Assembly (NCBI GenBank): GCA_947561715.1
Contig: OX387197.1
Location: forward strand, 21,788,266 to 21,852,265
Direction: 5' to 3'
DNA: 64,000 nt
From: Ascidia mentula
Lineage: Eukaryota > Chordata > Ascidiacea > Phlebobranchia > Ascidiidae
Position 1 is the stretch's first letter; the number at the start of each line of letters is the position of its first letter. Under the pieces are notes generated by a model. It saw nothing but the letters and a program-made list of their open reading frames with translations, was not told where the DNA came from and searched no databases. This document shows positions 48,514 to 59,879 of the stretch, piece by piece. A program made the translations under genes and the position numbers.

Positions 48514-49191
48514 ATGGGATCAGTAGTTGATCCTCCTGATGGGGGTTGGGGTTGGGTTATTGTTGGTGCTGTGTTTGTATCTGGAGCACTTACCTACAGT
48601 GCAGTTATAACTTACCCTTTGTTTTTTCTTCCGCGGATGCAAGAGTTTGAAGTTGGTCTTGGTGAGGTTACTTGGCTTACTGGTTTGCATCAGCTGGGAA
48701 AGGGCTTTGGAAGTAAGTATAGAAAAGTGTATCTGTTACGTAAAATGTTACCAGTATGACAATAACTGTTTAAGACTGCGTGCGCCTTTGTCTGTGTTGT
48801 TTTTCCTGAAAGTACATGTTTTTTGCAGACCTGATGACGCCAGTACTATTTGCATGGTTCGGGCATCGTGGAACAGCTCTGATTGTTTCCTGCTTTGCGA
48901 CCTTTGCACCTACGACTGTTGTAACCAACATCTTCGCGGGTGCAATTCCAGGTAACATAATTAGCGACGGACGGTTAACTGTAAAGTTGTGTGATGAATT
49001 ACATAATTGTTATGCTGAAACACGGTGTTGCATGCAAAATGACAAACATAGTTGTTCGAGGTTTGTACCCCAAAAAAGCTAACTTTTTCCTCTTAGGAAT
49101 GCCTACAGGCGTTTCCCCTGTCTTATTTTTATGTTGTCTATTTATTTATGCAAGTGCTGCAGTTTTGTTTGCAGCTACGCATGGTCAGTGA
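48514..49191 (+). pseudogene. Half-length SLC16 copy, subgroup iv (exons 1-2 plus short third exon)
   Basis: Exon 1 (48514-48712) keeps DPPDGGWGW and a donor. Exon 2 (48829-48951) keeps its frame but has lost 21 bases (seven residues, around MSGVAIS). A third segment with an acceptor at 49097 gives GMPTGVSPVLFLCC and stays open to a TGA at 49189-49191. Spliced together these would encode a protein of about 138 residues, enough for roughly four or five membrane segments but no exon 3 core or exon 4. It is most simply a recombination remnant. It is more intact than its counterpart at 45170, so a short product, or use of exons 1-2 by the next gene, cannot be excluded. Confidence 0.7.
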
Positions 49192-49340
49192 AGCATGAAA
49201 AAAATAGAGTTTAAAATTCAAAGTAAATGATTAACCGCTGACTATGTACACAGGCCAGTCTACGGCCCGAGGTAGCAAACTTCAGATGTATATTACGCGT
49301 CTGACAAACAATGTCAGGGCAGAATAGGTCAGCTAAGTCT

Positions 49341-51284
49341 ATGGGACCAGCAGTTGATCCTCCTGATGGGGGCTGGGGTTGGGTTATTGTTGGTGCTGTA
49401 TTTGTATCTGGAGCACTTACCTACGGTGCAGTTATAACATACCCTTTGTTTTTTCTTCCGCTGATGCAAGAGTTTGAAGTTGGTCTTGGTGAGGTTACTT
49501 GGCTTACTGGTTTGCACGAGCTGGGAAAGGGTTTTGGATGTAAGTATAGTAAAGTGTATTTGTTACGTGAAATGTTACCAGAATGACAATACCCGTTTTG
49601 AAACCACGCTGGTCTCCTGAAAGTACAAGTTTTTTGCAGACCTGATGACGCCATTTTTATTTGCATGGTTTGGGCATCGTGGAACAGCTCTGATTGTTTC
49701 CTGCATGAGCGGTGTTGCCATATCTATTGCGTCCTTTGCACCTACGCCTGTCATAACCTACATCTTCGCAGGTGCAATTCCAGGTAAACGAGCCCACACG
49801 GGTTTAGCAAATCTGCTTCATGTTTTTTAAGCAAGGAGTTGTGAAGGTTGATTCATGTTTTCTTTGCTAAGAAAACCAATCTTAGGTCACCTCAAACCTA
49901 AAACATTTTTCTGGTTACAATTTATGAAGCATCGAATTCCTTAATAGACCATAACCACGACTCAGTGTCGCTTCAAAACATTTGAAGTGTTAACACGTTT
50001 TGTGCGCCTCCAAAACATAGGACATTCAACATGTGATTCTGTGTACTTGGTTTTGTAAATGCGTGGTACTAAAACTTTTTTATTTGTTCCGTTATACCCT
50101 TTTTAATTCAACAAATATATAACGTAGTTCTCATGTCAAAAGGTCCAGCTAAATTTTTGTAGGTTTTGCAGACTTGATGAATTCATGAAAGGACTGTGAT
50201 CACAAAAACGTTGCTAATAACTGCTCTAAGTTAAGTACGGGTGTTGTGCAGTAACTAAGTTAATTTTTGCTTAGGGATTGCTGTGGGTGTTTCCGGTGCA
50301 CTATTTTTTGTTATCATCGTGCGGTACTTCGTGAAGAGGCGTCTATTGGCCGTCGGCTTGTCCCAAACCGGCTCAGCGTTTGGCACACTTGTACTTGCAC
50401 CTGTTCTGCAGCACTGGATCAATCTGTACGGTTGGAGAGGAGGAATGCTGCTCATGGGTGGATTGACACTCAACTCTGTCGTTGCGTCATCTCTGTACAG
50501 ACCGATTCGGTTAAAAACCGACCAATCATCCGAACACGTGAACAGTCGTACAGCGATGCTTGCTTCAGCGAAACAAACAACTAAACTTCCAAAGTTCTGG
50601 CTCGTGGTCTTTATATGCATCCTCGCATTTGGCGGTTTTCGCATCTACCTTCAATTTATCATACCCTATATGCAGGAGCAGGTTCAAGTTGATGCAATGG
50701 CATCATCTATTGTGCTATCTGTATACAGCATCGTAAGCATGGTGTCTCGAGTCGCCTTCGGTGCATTGGGAGACAGAATGAACGTGCTTTGGTTACTAAT
50801 CGTATCAGAATTGATAACCGCCGTTACCACGGCTCTTGCCTGGTTCGCAACCAGTTACACAGGCGTGATAGTGAACAGCATCGCGCACAGTATATTTACC
50901 GGCACAATCCATTCCATGTACGTACCTGTGCTTGTCGATGCGGTCGGAGAACAAAATTTCACTTGGGGCATGACGATCATTGGATTCCTAGCTTCTGGAG
51001 TCGGGTCTGTTTTTGTGCCTCTTGTAGGTGAGTATTTTTTATACGATTATCCAGTAAAAAACGCTGATCGGTGGTAATGTGTCTGGTATATATACCTCAT
51101 TTGCGATAATACAAAAGTTGTGTGAAAAATGATTCATTTTCTTTTAATTTTAGGTATGTTGGTGGACGCAACTGGAGAAATACGACATGCGTTTATCTGT
51201 TCAGCGGTTATGATGGCAACAGCGGCGCTTTTACATTTTCCGCTTCTGTATCCAAAGCCACAGAGTGAAGAGAACGAACCGTGA
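49341..51284 (+). CDS. SLC16 / MCT-like transporter, subgroup iv, intact
   Basis: Exons are 49341-49539, 49640-49783, 50275-51027 and 51154-51284, giving 408 residues (418 if the in-frame ATG at 49311 is used). It is almost identical to the gene at 46028. Differences include FVIIVRYF for FIIVVRYF, KLPKFWLVVFICILAF in the segment-7 region, and PVLVDAVG for PVIIDAVG near the end of exon 3. Intron 2 is about 120 bases longer than in the 46028 gene because of an insertion that contains a GCAGACTTGATGA word resembling the start of exon 2. It lies about 3.4 kb after its twin, and the broken copy before it is duplicated too, so the duplicated unit comprises both. Confidence 0.87.
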
Positions 51285-51428
51285 GACAGTCTGAAGTCTT
51301 ATTCAATGTTCTCCTAAATGGTGTTGTTTAAAATCCGAACATTCGTCCCCCTCCCAGTAAGCAAAACCCTGAAAACTAAACGACTCCTTTTCCAACTCCT
51401 TATTCCTACATTCACTGCATCCTTGCTC

Positions 51429-51434
51429 AATAAA
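51429..51434 (+). terminator. Probable polyadenylation signal AATAAA
   Basis: Same CTCAATAAAGGAATG context as 47992, 145 bases after the stop codon of the 49341 gene. Confidence 0.5.
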
Positions 51435-51950
51435 GGAATGAACTGAAATCCCGATCGTCCGTCTACCGGGGTGGTCATTTTCTTCAAAAACTCAGAAATG
51501 AATCTAAGATCGATGGAGAAGCCAATATTGCGGAAAGAAAGTTTGTGTCAGAATTTCTTGAAAAAGTATTTATATAGTATACATTAAACGATATAAGTCC
51601 ATTTACACGCTACACCTTGGTATTTCCTGTTTAATCGTATATATATATATGCTTGCATTGAACACGTTAATTAAAGAATTACCCTAAAATGCGAATTGTA
51701 ATAAGGTCGACAAATTTTCTGTGTCGAGAGCCCATCAGGTGCTGCTGTTTTGTTTGCAGCTACGCATGGTCAGTAAAGCATGTCTAAATTGGAACTTTGC
51801 AAGTCAAAGTAAATGGTTGACTGTGAAAAACGCTGACTATGTGCAAAGGCCAGCACACAGCGAGAGGTAGTAAACTTCAAGTTCGAAGGAAACAGATGTA
51901 TATTACGCGTCTGACAAACAATATCAGGCCAGAATAGGTCAGTTAAGTCT

Positions 51951-53965
51951 ATGGGCCCAGCAGTTGATCCTCCTGATGGGGGCTGGGGTTGGGTTATTGT
52001 TGGTGCTGTATTTGTATCTGGAGCACTAACCCACGGTGCAGTTACAACTTACCCTTTGTTTTTTCTTCCGCTGATGCAAGAGTTTGGAGTTGGTCTTGGT
52101 GTGGTTACTTGGCTTACCGGTTTGCATGAGCTGGGAAAGGGCTTTGGATGTAAGTATAGAAAAGTGTATCTGTTACGTAAAATGTTACCAGTATGACAAT
52201 AACTGTTTAAGACTGCGTGCGCCTTTGTCTGTGTTGTTTTTCCTGAAAGTACATGTTTTTTGCAGTCCTATTGACGCCAGTACTATTTGCATGGTTCGGG
52301 CATCGTGGAACAGCTCTGATTGTTTCCTGCATGAGCGGTGTTGCCATATCTATTGCGTCCTTTGCACCTACGCCTGTCATAACCTACATCTTCGCTGGTG
52401 CAATTCCAGGTAAACGCGCCCACACGAGTTTAGAAAACGTGCTTCTTCCCTGTTTTTTAAGCAAGGACTAGTGAAGGTTTGTTCATGTTTTTATTACTAG
52501 GAAAACCAACCTTAGTTCACCTTAGTCCTAAAACATTTTTCTGGTTACAATTTATGGAGTATTGAAAACCTTATTAGACCATAACCACAACTAACTGTCG
52601 CTTTAAAATATAATTAAGTTTGAACACGTTGTAAAGCACTCGAACAGTTTTCTGCGCCTCCAAAATGTGGGATATTCAACAGAAGATTCTGTGTGCTTGG
52701 TTTTTGTAAATGCTTGGTACTTAATGGAATTTCCAAAACTTTTTTTTTGTTTAGTTATTTTATTTATAAATATACGATTTTTTATTTAATAAATATATAA
52801 CATAGTTCGTGTCAAAAGTTCCAGGTAAATTTTCGTAGGTTTGGCAGACTTGATGACTTCATGAAAGGTCCGTGATTACAAAAACGTTGCTATTAACTGC
52901 TTTAAGTTAAGTACGAGTGTTGTGCAGTAACTACGTTACTTTTTGCTTAGGGATTGCTGTGGGTGTTTCCGGTGCACTATTTTTTGTTATCATCGTGCGG
53001 TACTTCGTGAAGAGGCGTCTATTGGCCGTCGGCTTGTCCCAAACAGGCTCAGCATTCGGCACACTTGTACTTTCACCTGTTCTGCAGCACTGGATCAATC
53101 TGTACGGTTGGAGAGGAGGAATGCTGCTCATGGGTGGATTGACACTCAACTCTGTCGTTGCGTCATCTCTGTACAGACCGATTCGGTTAAAAACCGACCA
53201 ATCATCCGAACACGTGAACAGTCGTACAGCGATGCTTGCTTCAGCGAAACAAACAACTAAAATTCCAAAGTTCTGGCTCGTGGTCTTAACATGCATCCTC
53301 GCATTTGGCGGTTTTCGCATCTACCTTCAATTTATTATACCCTATATGCAGGAGCAGGTTCAAGTTGATGCAATGGCATCATCTATTGTGCTATCTGTAT
53401 ACAGCATCGTAAGCATGGTATCTCGAGTCGCCTTCGGTGCATTGGGAGACAGAATGAACGTGCTTTGGTTACTAATTGTATCAGAATTGATAACAGCCGT
53501 TACCACTGCTCTCGCCTGGTTCGCAACCAGTTACACGGGCGTGATAGTGAACAGCATCGCGCACAGTATATTTACAGGCACAATCCACTCCATGTACGTA
53601 CCTGTGATAATCGATGCGGTCGGAGAACAAAATTTCACTTGGGGCGCGACGATCATTGGATTCTTAACTTCTGGAGTCGGGTCTGTTTTTGTGCCACTTG
53701 TAGGTGAGTACTTTTTATACGATTTCCCAAAAAAACGCTTCGGTGGTAATGTGTCTGGTATATATACCTCATTTGCGATAATACAAAAGTTGTGTGAAAA
53801 GTGATTTATTTTCTTTTAATTTTAGGTATGTTGGTGGACGCAACTGGAGAAATACGACATGCGTTTATCTGTTCAGCGGTTATGATGACAACGGCGGCGC
53901 TTTTACATTTTCCGCTTCTGTATCCAAAGCCACAGAGTGAAGAGAACGAAAATGACACAGCATGA
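51951..53965 (+). CDS. SLC16 / MCT-like transporter, subgroup iv, intact
   Basis: Exons are 51951-52149, 52266-52409, 52951-53703 and 53826-53965, giving 411 residues. It begins MGPAVDPPDGGWGW; the upstream ATG of its two sisters is mutated to ATA. Exon 1 has QEFGVGLGVVTW where the sisters read QEFEVGLGEVTW, losing two acidic residues. The first codons of exon 2 read LLTPV rather than LMTPV. Exon 3 is a mosaic of its sisters: 49341-like in the first half and 46028-like afterwards. The tail differs (EENENDTA), and the 3' flank with the shared AATAAA word is replaced by unrelated sequence leading to the GADD45GIP1 gene. This is the last member of the array. Confidence 0.87.
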
Positions 53966-54068
53966 ATACACATTTACGTTTTTCTTAAGGGCGGTATTTG
54001 AATCGAAGTATTAACCCTCTTTGAATTGCACAGAAGCAAAACCTTGGGTGGGGAACGTTTGCAATTCA

Positions 54069-55739
54069 TCAATTCTTTGACTGATCCTTCTTTTCCCTAA
54101 TAAACTCCACAACTTGTGGATGGGAAGGCTGTTCAAAAAATTGGAATGAGGGAATCTTTGTGGTTTCTGCCTTTTTTCCTTTTGCAGCTGCCTTGGATTT
54201 TTTGTCTTTTCCGTATAATTGTTCTCTATACTTTCTGATCCATTCTGGCATTTTCTTCATGTTGTCAGCAATCTTTTTGTTCCTGGAAATATTATTATAA
54301 TGCGTTATTGCCAAAAACATTTCACGGTGTTTGTTATCACAAGTTGCACTTGCATTGTATCACAGTATGTATTGCTTTGGCTGCCACGACATGATGGCAG
54401 CAAGGGACCAAAAGACCACACCTAATTTTTATTGCAATATGGATCCCTCTTTGTAAATCTGTTATTTTCTTACACCCTGTTTCAATTTATCCACCCAATC
54501 AGTGTGGCAAAAAACACAAAACACAACAATCTAGAATTAAAGTGAGCTGCAGACAGGACCATTGTTTTGACCTAACAGGTCTCGTCACTGCAGCTATGGT
54601 GTAACAACGTTCTTGTCAGCTAAAGAGCCGGCAAGATTTCCACTTTGTGGTGACTATAACCTTAAGGGGTTTGGCATCTTTATTCACTCTTATTGCATAT
54701 ACCTAGAAATTGTCATATCACAGACCCAGATTGGGAAACTGCAAATTTTCTACTACTTTGTAAATGAAGATGCCCAACCCCTCAAGCTTCGTGGAGTATC
54801 TCAACGCATTTTTGGTGTCAATCTTCCCTACCTAATCATATTGTAGTTCTACATGAAACAAATGGTTTTGTGATATTGCAACAAGATTTCCAATATTAAG
54901 TGGGTTTGCACTTTAAGAGAAATGAAAATAAAAACAAGTTTTAAATTCCACACATGTATCTGGTAATAGGATTATATTTTGTCAACAATAATTTGGGCCT
55001 AAATCTAAATGGACTTAAACACTCAACTTTAACAGTATATCAGGAGTTGTATTGCCAACATTTTAAACAAGAATTGATTTGTAACACCACCCCCGGCTTA
55101 ACTTACCTTAACTGATGTTTTTCATTTCTACGTTTTTCGCCTTGCTCAAGTTTCAACTGCATGGCCTCAAGGGTTGGCCACCATTTCTTTTCAGCCCCAA
55201 TTTCATCTTTAATTTCTTTTTCAGTTGGAAACAATTCACTGGGATTGACGCCAGAAGCAGCTCCGAACCTATATATTTGATAGATGAAAAAATAAGACCT
55301 TAAACCACAACAAAGTCAAACCTAGCAAATGCCTTCCTTTTTCCCTCTAAATCAGTCTTTACTTTGAGTCCCTGATGTGTAAGTCGTCTCTTAAGAACAT
55401 CATGCAAAGGTGGTGGGTGGTATTCTGCCACTTGCTGTGAAATAAGTCAAAACAATTGCCATGGTTAATTGAAACTAGCCATATCTGATTGTGAAAAAGA
55501 ATAATCATATCTTCTTGTTTTCAAACACAAAAGAATTGCCAAGATAAAAAATGGTATGAACACTGATAAAACCATCGGAATGATCTGTTTACCAGCCCAT
55601 TCAAAAACATTATTTCTCCACGAAAAATAACATACAAAACATAGGAGATGGCATGTTCTACCTGGAAACCAGTTACAATGCATGTTTGCCTTGTAAGTGC
55701 ACATGTGGCACATTTGGATAAAATCGAAGATTGCAGCAT
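54069..55739 (-). CDS. GADD45GIP1: GADD45GIP1 / CRIF1, mitochondrial large-ribosomal-subunit protein mL64
   Basis: Exons (minus strand) are 55662-55739, 55322-55434, 55107-55268 and 54069-54282, joined in phase to 188 residues. The N-terminus (MLQSSILSKCATCALTRQT) is basic and lacks acids, as expected of a mitochondrial import signal. The diagnostic run is RFGAASGVNPSELFPT, then KKWWPTLEAMQLKLE, then IADNMKKMPEWI. It follows the RYGAASGV..., WYPSLATMQESL and IAECMAKMP pattern I recall of the human protein. In mitochondria this protein sits at the exit of the large ribosomal subunit and helps nascent chains reach the inner membrane; a nuclear role with GADD45 is described in mammals. It is about 30 residues shorter than the human protein, mainly in the C-terminal coiled region. 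Its 3' end faces the last transporter gene. Confidence 0.9.
54543..54660 (+). repeat. Solitary piece of the 287-bp repeat family
   Basis: GAGCTGCAGACAGG, TTGACCTAACAGGTCTCGTC, ACTGCAGCT and TTCCACTTTGTGGT match successive parts of the 8056-9012 unit. It lies in the last intron of GADD45GIP1. A shared family in two places about 45 kb apart supports a dispersed repeat. Confidence 0.7.
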
Positions 55740-57266
55740 TTTTGTATGCTATCCTCACCGCATTTTTCTAAAAAAAATAACGTTACGAATTCATAAACAG
55801 TTGCTCGTGCTTATGACAGTGGCACTGACTGCACTACTGCATGTACATGAATAAAAAAACGTCGAAAACGACATATTTTACGCATACAACAGAGCGTATT
55901 ATGTTAACAGATGGATTTTCTCAGAATATATTAGTTATATTCGACTTACTGCATTTTGTTTTACGTTCAGTCTTGGCGGGACTTGCAAATTTTACAAAAA
56001 CCTATTTCCACATTTTATTGCAGGAGTTTTAACACGTACACATAATTAGGGATGCACCGAGAGGTCGTTTTACTGAATTTATTCGGCTGAAACTAAGACT
56101 TTCATAATTATTACGTTTCGGCTGAATTTTGCAAAAACTTTTTACTGCATCCAACACTAATACGCAAAGTTTAGTGTAGATTAGAATCATTGTTTAAAAT
56201 GCACGAGTGTGTTCGTTTTATTTGTTTATTGTTCCCGAAGAGATTAACATAAACTTTAAGTATTTGGTACAGCAGTCGAGGTTATTCTTTCAGTGCCAAT
56301 AAAAGGCTGTACGATAGGATCAGATCCAATCCAGCACATGTTTTGTTTAAATTTATTGCGTTCAAAGAGATGGATACCAAAATTAGTTCGGTTTGTTCGG
56401 TCGAATTTATTCGGCAACTTTTGCCCAATACTCGGTTTCGGCCGAATAAAAAAAATGCTGTTTCGGTGCATCACTACACATAATCGGAAATAAAATTGGA
56501 CAGCGAGAGTGTGCTAAATATGCTGTTGTTTCACTTCCACCTTACACTAAAAAACAGTGTTTTAATTGTGATTGCACCAAGGTGTACCTAAAATATACTG
56601 TGGTTTCACACGTATAAAGATGTAGGCAGAGGGATCAGCACTAAGTGTAATTTTGACTAACTTTTTGCGAAGTTTCGTCTGTGGAGCGGGAACATAAAAA
56701 CAAATCTTTCTTTCTTCAGCAAAAATGCCTTCAACGGAGTTAATTAAAAAGCATATGCACAGGTTCCAAAGCCTCATAAACTAGGTGACGGCTAAATCGG
56801 TGTGATGTAAGGTAACTGCAGTTCTACCCTTGATTTGTCACCACTGCAGTGGCAAATTTTCCCTTGCTTCTACGTTTGCAATATAGCTTCGTTTGTCGTG
56901 CCAGGCGGCAAAAGCATAGAATATATTTTTTTGTAACTCTCAACGGGAACGAAACACATCGGGGACAGAATTGAATCTATATTAATCGTTTCGCTTCACG
57001 ATGATGGAACACATGTAGTATTTAAACAGTGAAAACAACTACATTTTTCTGCGCTCCGAAAAGTGCTTCACACGTCGGAAACAGGCTACTGCATGTGCTC
57101 GTCAAGAGCAAAAAAATATTTCGGAAAGTTCCAGGGCATGGAGAGAAAGTTTGGAGTTGGGTGAATGTTGGTCGGGGCTGTTGTGTTTGCATGTGGGGAA
57201 TAAGTTTTTGCTCGGTGAAGATTGCAGAGGGTTGCTGAAAATTGCAAAAGTCCAATTTCCCTGCAG
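55740..57266. other. Intergenic between GADD45GIP1 and calreticulin
   Basis: Contains the MITE at 56047-56476 and otherwise no exon. The segment near 57267 should include the 3' untranslated region of calreticulin, though no clear AATAAA was found close to the stop on that strand. Confidence 0.4.
56047..56476. mobile_element. hAT-type MITE, 430 bp, with 8-bp target duplication
   Basis: It begins TAGGGATGCACCGA and ends TCGGTGCATCACTA, 13 of 14 bases matching when inverted. The octamer CACATAAT flanks it on both sides (56039-56046 and 56477-56484). An eight-base duplication and this terminal sequence fit non-autonomous hAT elements. The interior is rich in TTCGG/CCGAA words and encodes nothing. 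Confidence 0.88.
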
Positions 57267-59549
57267 TTACAACTCATCTTTTGCAGCTACGGGTTCTTCT
57301 TCCTCCTCTTCTTCTTCTTCTTCTTGTTCCTCTGCTGCTGGCTCCTCCTCAGCTGATGGCTCATCTTCATCCTAATACAGAAAACAATGTTTTATATAAT
57401 TGCACAAAATTTAAATATAGTCAAGAAAAACAGTCATCAAACCTCATCAATTTCCCCTTCAGATTCATCATCTTCATCATCATCACCCTCTTCCTCTTGT
57501 TTTGCCTTTTCTTCTTCCTCTCTTTTCTTCCTTTCCTCCTCATCGTGCGCATCCTTCATCTTTTTCTCACCTTTGACAGTTTCACTTAAAATTTTCTCTG
57601 CCGCCGTCTTTGCGGTTTCGGTATCGTCTGTGATGAGGAAATTGTCAAACACCGTGCCAGATTTGACCTGCATAAAAACAAAAATTGAAAATTTATTCAC
57701 AAAAAAAATATTGCAAATGCGTCGATATGTTACATTGTTTAAACACCCTGGCCCATTCTGTATCAACAAAAAATTTACAAAGACAAAACACATGATCCAT
57801 GTTTTCCTCACCTGCCACAAGTCCAATCCAAGTACGCCAAAGTCTTCATACATGTACAAATTATCATCGGCTTCGTATTCAGGGTTGTTGATCATCGGGT
57901 GGACCCACTTTCCGCTGTAGTCGGGGTTGTCAATTTCCTTGGGTTTCCATTCACCCTTGTATTCAGGGTTGTCGATCATGGGAGGTTCCCACTCACCATC
58001 CATCTCATCATCCCAATCCTCTGGCTTGCTTGCGTCTGGGTCTGGGATGTGTTGGGGTTGGTCATAGTCCTGATCGAAACATTTTTTTAGTATATGCACA
58101 TTTAACACACAATCTAAACATGCAAAAAGCTGAAGTTTACAAATTTAACAACATATTGCCTACAATGAAGAATGAACACAAAATAGTATTAATTTTAATA
58201 CTGTACGTTCGCAGCTGTTCTGTTATTTTACAACTCCTGCGGTCAAATGTTGATACTACACAACAAAAGAGATAAGAGTGCAATCAGATGGAACAGTCAC
58301 CTCTGGTTTTTCATCTGTTGGGTCTGGAATCTTTTCCCTGTCATCCCAGTCCTCTGGCTTCTTGGCTTCAGGATCTTTGATTTGCTTTGCTGGCAAGAAG
58401 TCCCAGTCTTCTTCCAGACTGCCTTTTTGTGCACTGTTGTTGTCAATGAGCACTTCATAAGTGTTGTCAGGATTGACAATCAAGGTGTAGATATGTGTGC
58501 TCTCATCATCCTTCAAATGAATTTTTAGTTAAATCAGTTTTTTATTACGCAGTTGATAATTAGCCTAAAAGTAGTCCATGCCAGAAGATCAGTCTATTTT
58601 AAATTGTAATATGCCTGGGCTGGCAACAATAGTAGTACAATAAAAGTAACCTTGTTTACTATCAACTTTTGATTGATCTCTACCATGACATCTTTGCAGT
58701 AGGTGCTTGTTGAAAACACTTACCTTGCATCTAATGTCTTTCTTGATGAGCAGGTTTTTTCCCTTGTAATTGAAGATAACGTGAACTTTCTTTGTTCCAG
58801 GCCCACAGATGTCGGGTCCTACAAATATAACAAAGTTGAACAAAAGACCTAACTTTAAGTATTTATAAAACTGAAAAAAAGCTGCTTAATGTGCCAAGAT
58901 GTGTAAGAACTAGGTGTATTACCGAACATAATGTTGTATACGGAGTCTCCACTCATTTTTTCTTGATCAAGAGTTGATGGGAAAATTTTGACATATCCAC
59001 CACCACAGTCAATCGATTGTTCATGCTTGACAGTGAATTGTACCACTAGAGTTTTGTCCTTGTTGGAAAACTTGTCGAAGGCAGAAGAAACGGCGTAAAA
59101 CCTGCAGTGAATATTGAAAACAGTTTATACAACTGTTTGGTTGCTACATTAATTTTTTATTTCATTCAACAAAAAATTTCACTGGCCAAACAAACATAAA
59201 CAAATGTCAGCAATGAAATAGAATTATGTTCACACACAAGGCTATTTACACAAAAATTGCACAGTTCCAAACCTTGCATCCTGGGTTGTTTGGAGGCCTT
59301 TGTCATTTTCATCATTGTAGAATTTTCCGGCTGTCCATTTGAATTTACCGTAATCAGATTTGTGTTTTGATGAAATCCACCTTGATTCCCAATCGTCTGA
59401 ACGACAATGTCAGAATATTAAACACCAAAGTTTACAAAACTATGCAGTTACACAGAAAGCAACTTACCATCATTTAAGTCGTCTTTAAAGTATGTATCTG
59501 GGTCACATACCACCAAGGTGAAAAGACCGATCAGTATTAAAAGTTTCAT
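57267..59549 (-). CDS. CALR: Calreticulin
   Basis: Eight coding exons (minus strand) are 59468-59549, 59273-59396, 58923-59101, 58724-58818, 58301-58510, 57812-58069, 57443-57667 and 57267-57371, joined in phase to 425 residues (human 417). A signal peptide covers residues 1 to about 15. The lectin domain has the Cys101/Cys133 pair (IDCGGGY and PDICGPG). The proline-rich arm carries IxDPxAxKPEDWDD repeats, then [17 protein letters not shown] repeats from about residue 205 to 300. The C-terminal part is a long acidic calcium-buffering tract, and the last four residues are KDEL for retrieval to the endoplasmic reticulum. The product is a soluble chaperone for monoglucosylated glycoproteins and a calcium store. 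All expected domains are present and no defect is seen. Confidence 0.97.
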
Positions 59550-59805
59550 TTTTTATGTATTTACCACTAGGTGTTTGACCAAAACCCCTTAAAAAGTTAA
59601 CATTGAAAACAAATTAATTTGCAATTAAAATTAGCAGCCAAACACCGATAGACTTATTTCAAAAGTCGACAAGCTCATCAGTAAAGCAAGTGACATATCT
59701 TGCAACTAAAACACCTAACCCTTTTTTAAAGTAGCTGCTACGCGCTGTTCGACTGCCAACCTGCACACGTTACGGGAAATACAAAATCCACGTTACGCGC
59801 TAGCG

Positions 59806-59875
59806 TTACGTCACGCAAAGATTTGGCTTCATGTGGTTGGTTACTATCCGGCAAGTCCAGCCAATCAGAGAGCGA
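59806..59875 (-). promoter_or_regulatory. Possible calreticulin promoter elements (CRE/ATF-like site and CCAAT box)
   Basis: TTACGTCA at 59806-59813 reads TGACGTAA toward the gene, a CREB/ATF-family core, about 260 bases before the start codon. CCAATCAG at 59871-59878 is a CCAAT box that works in either direction. A full ER-stress element (CCAAT, nine bases, CCACG) was looked for and not found. The short patch around them is richer in CG than its surroundings. The calls are by motif only. Confidence 0.3.
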
Positions 59876-59879
59876 CACA

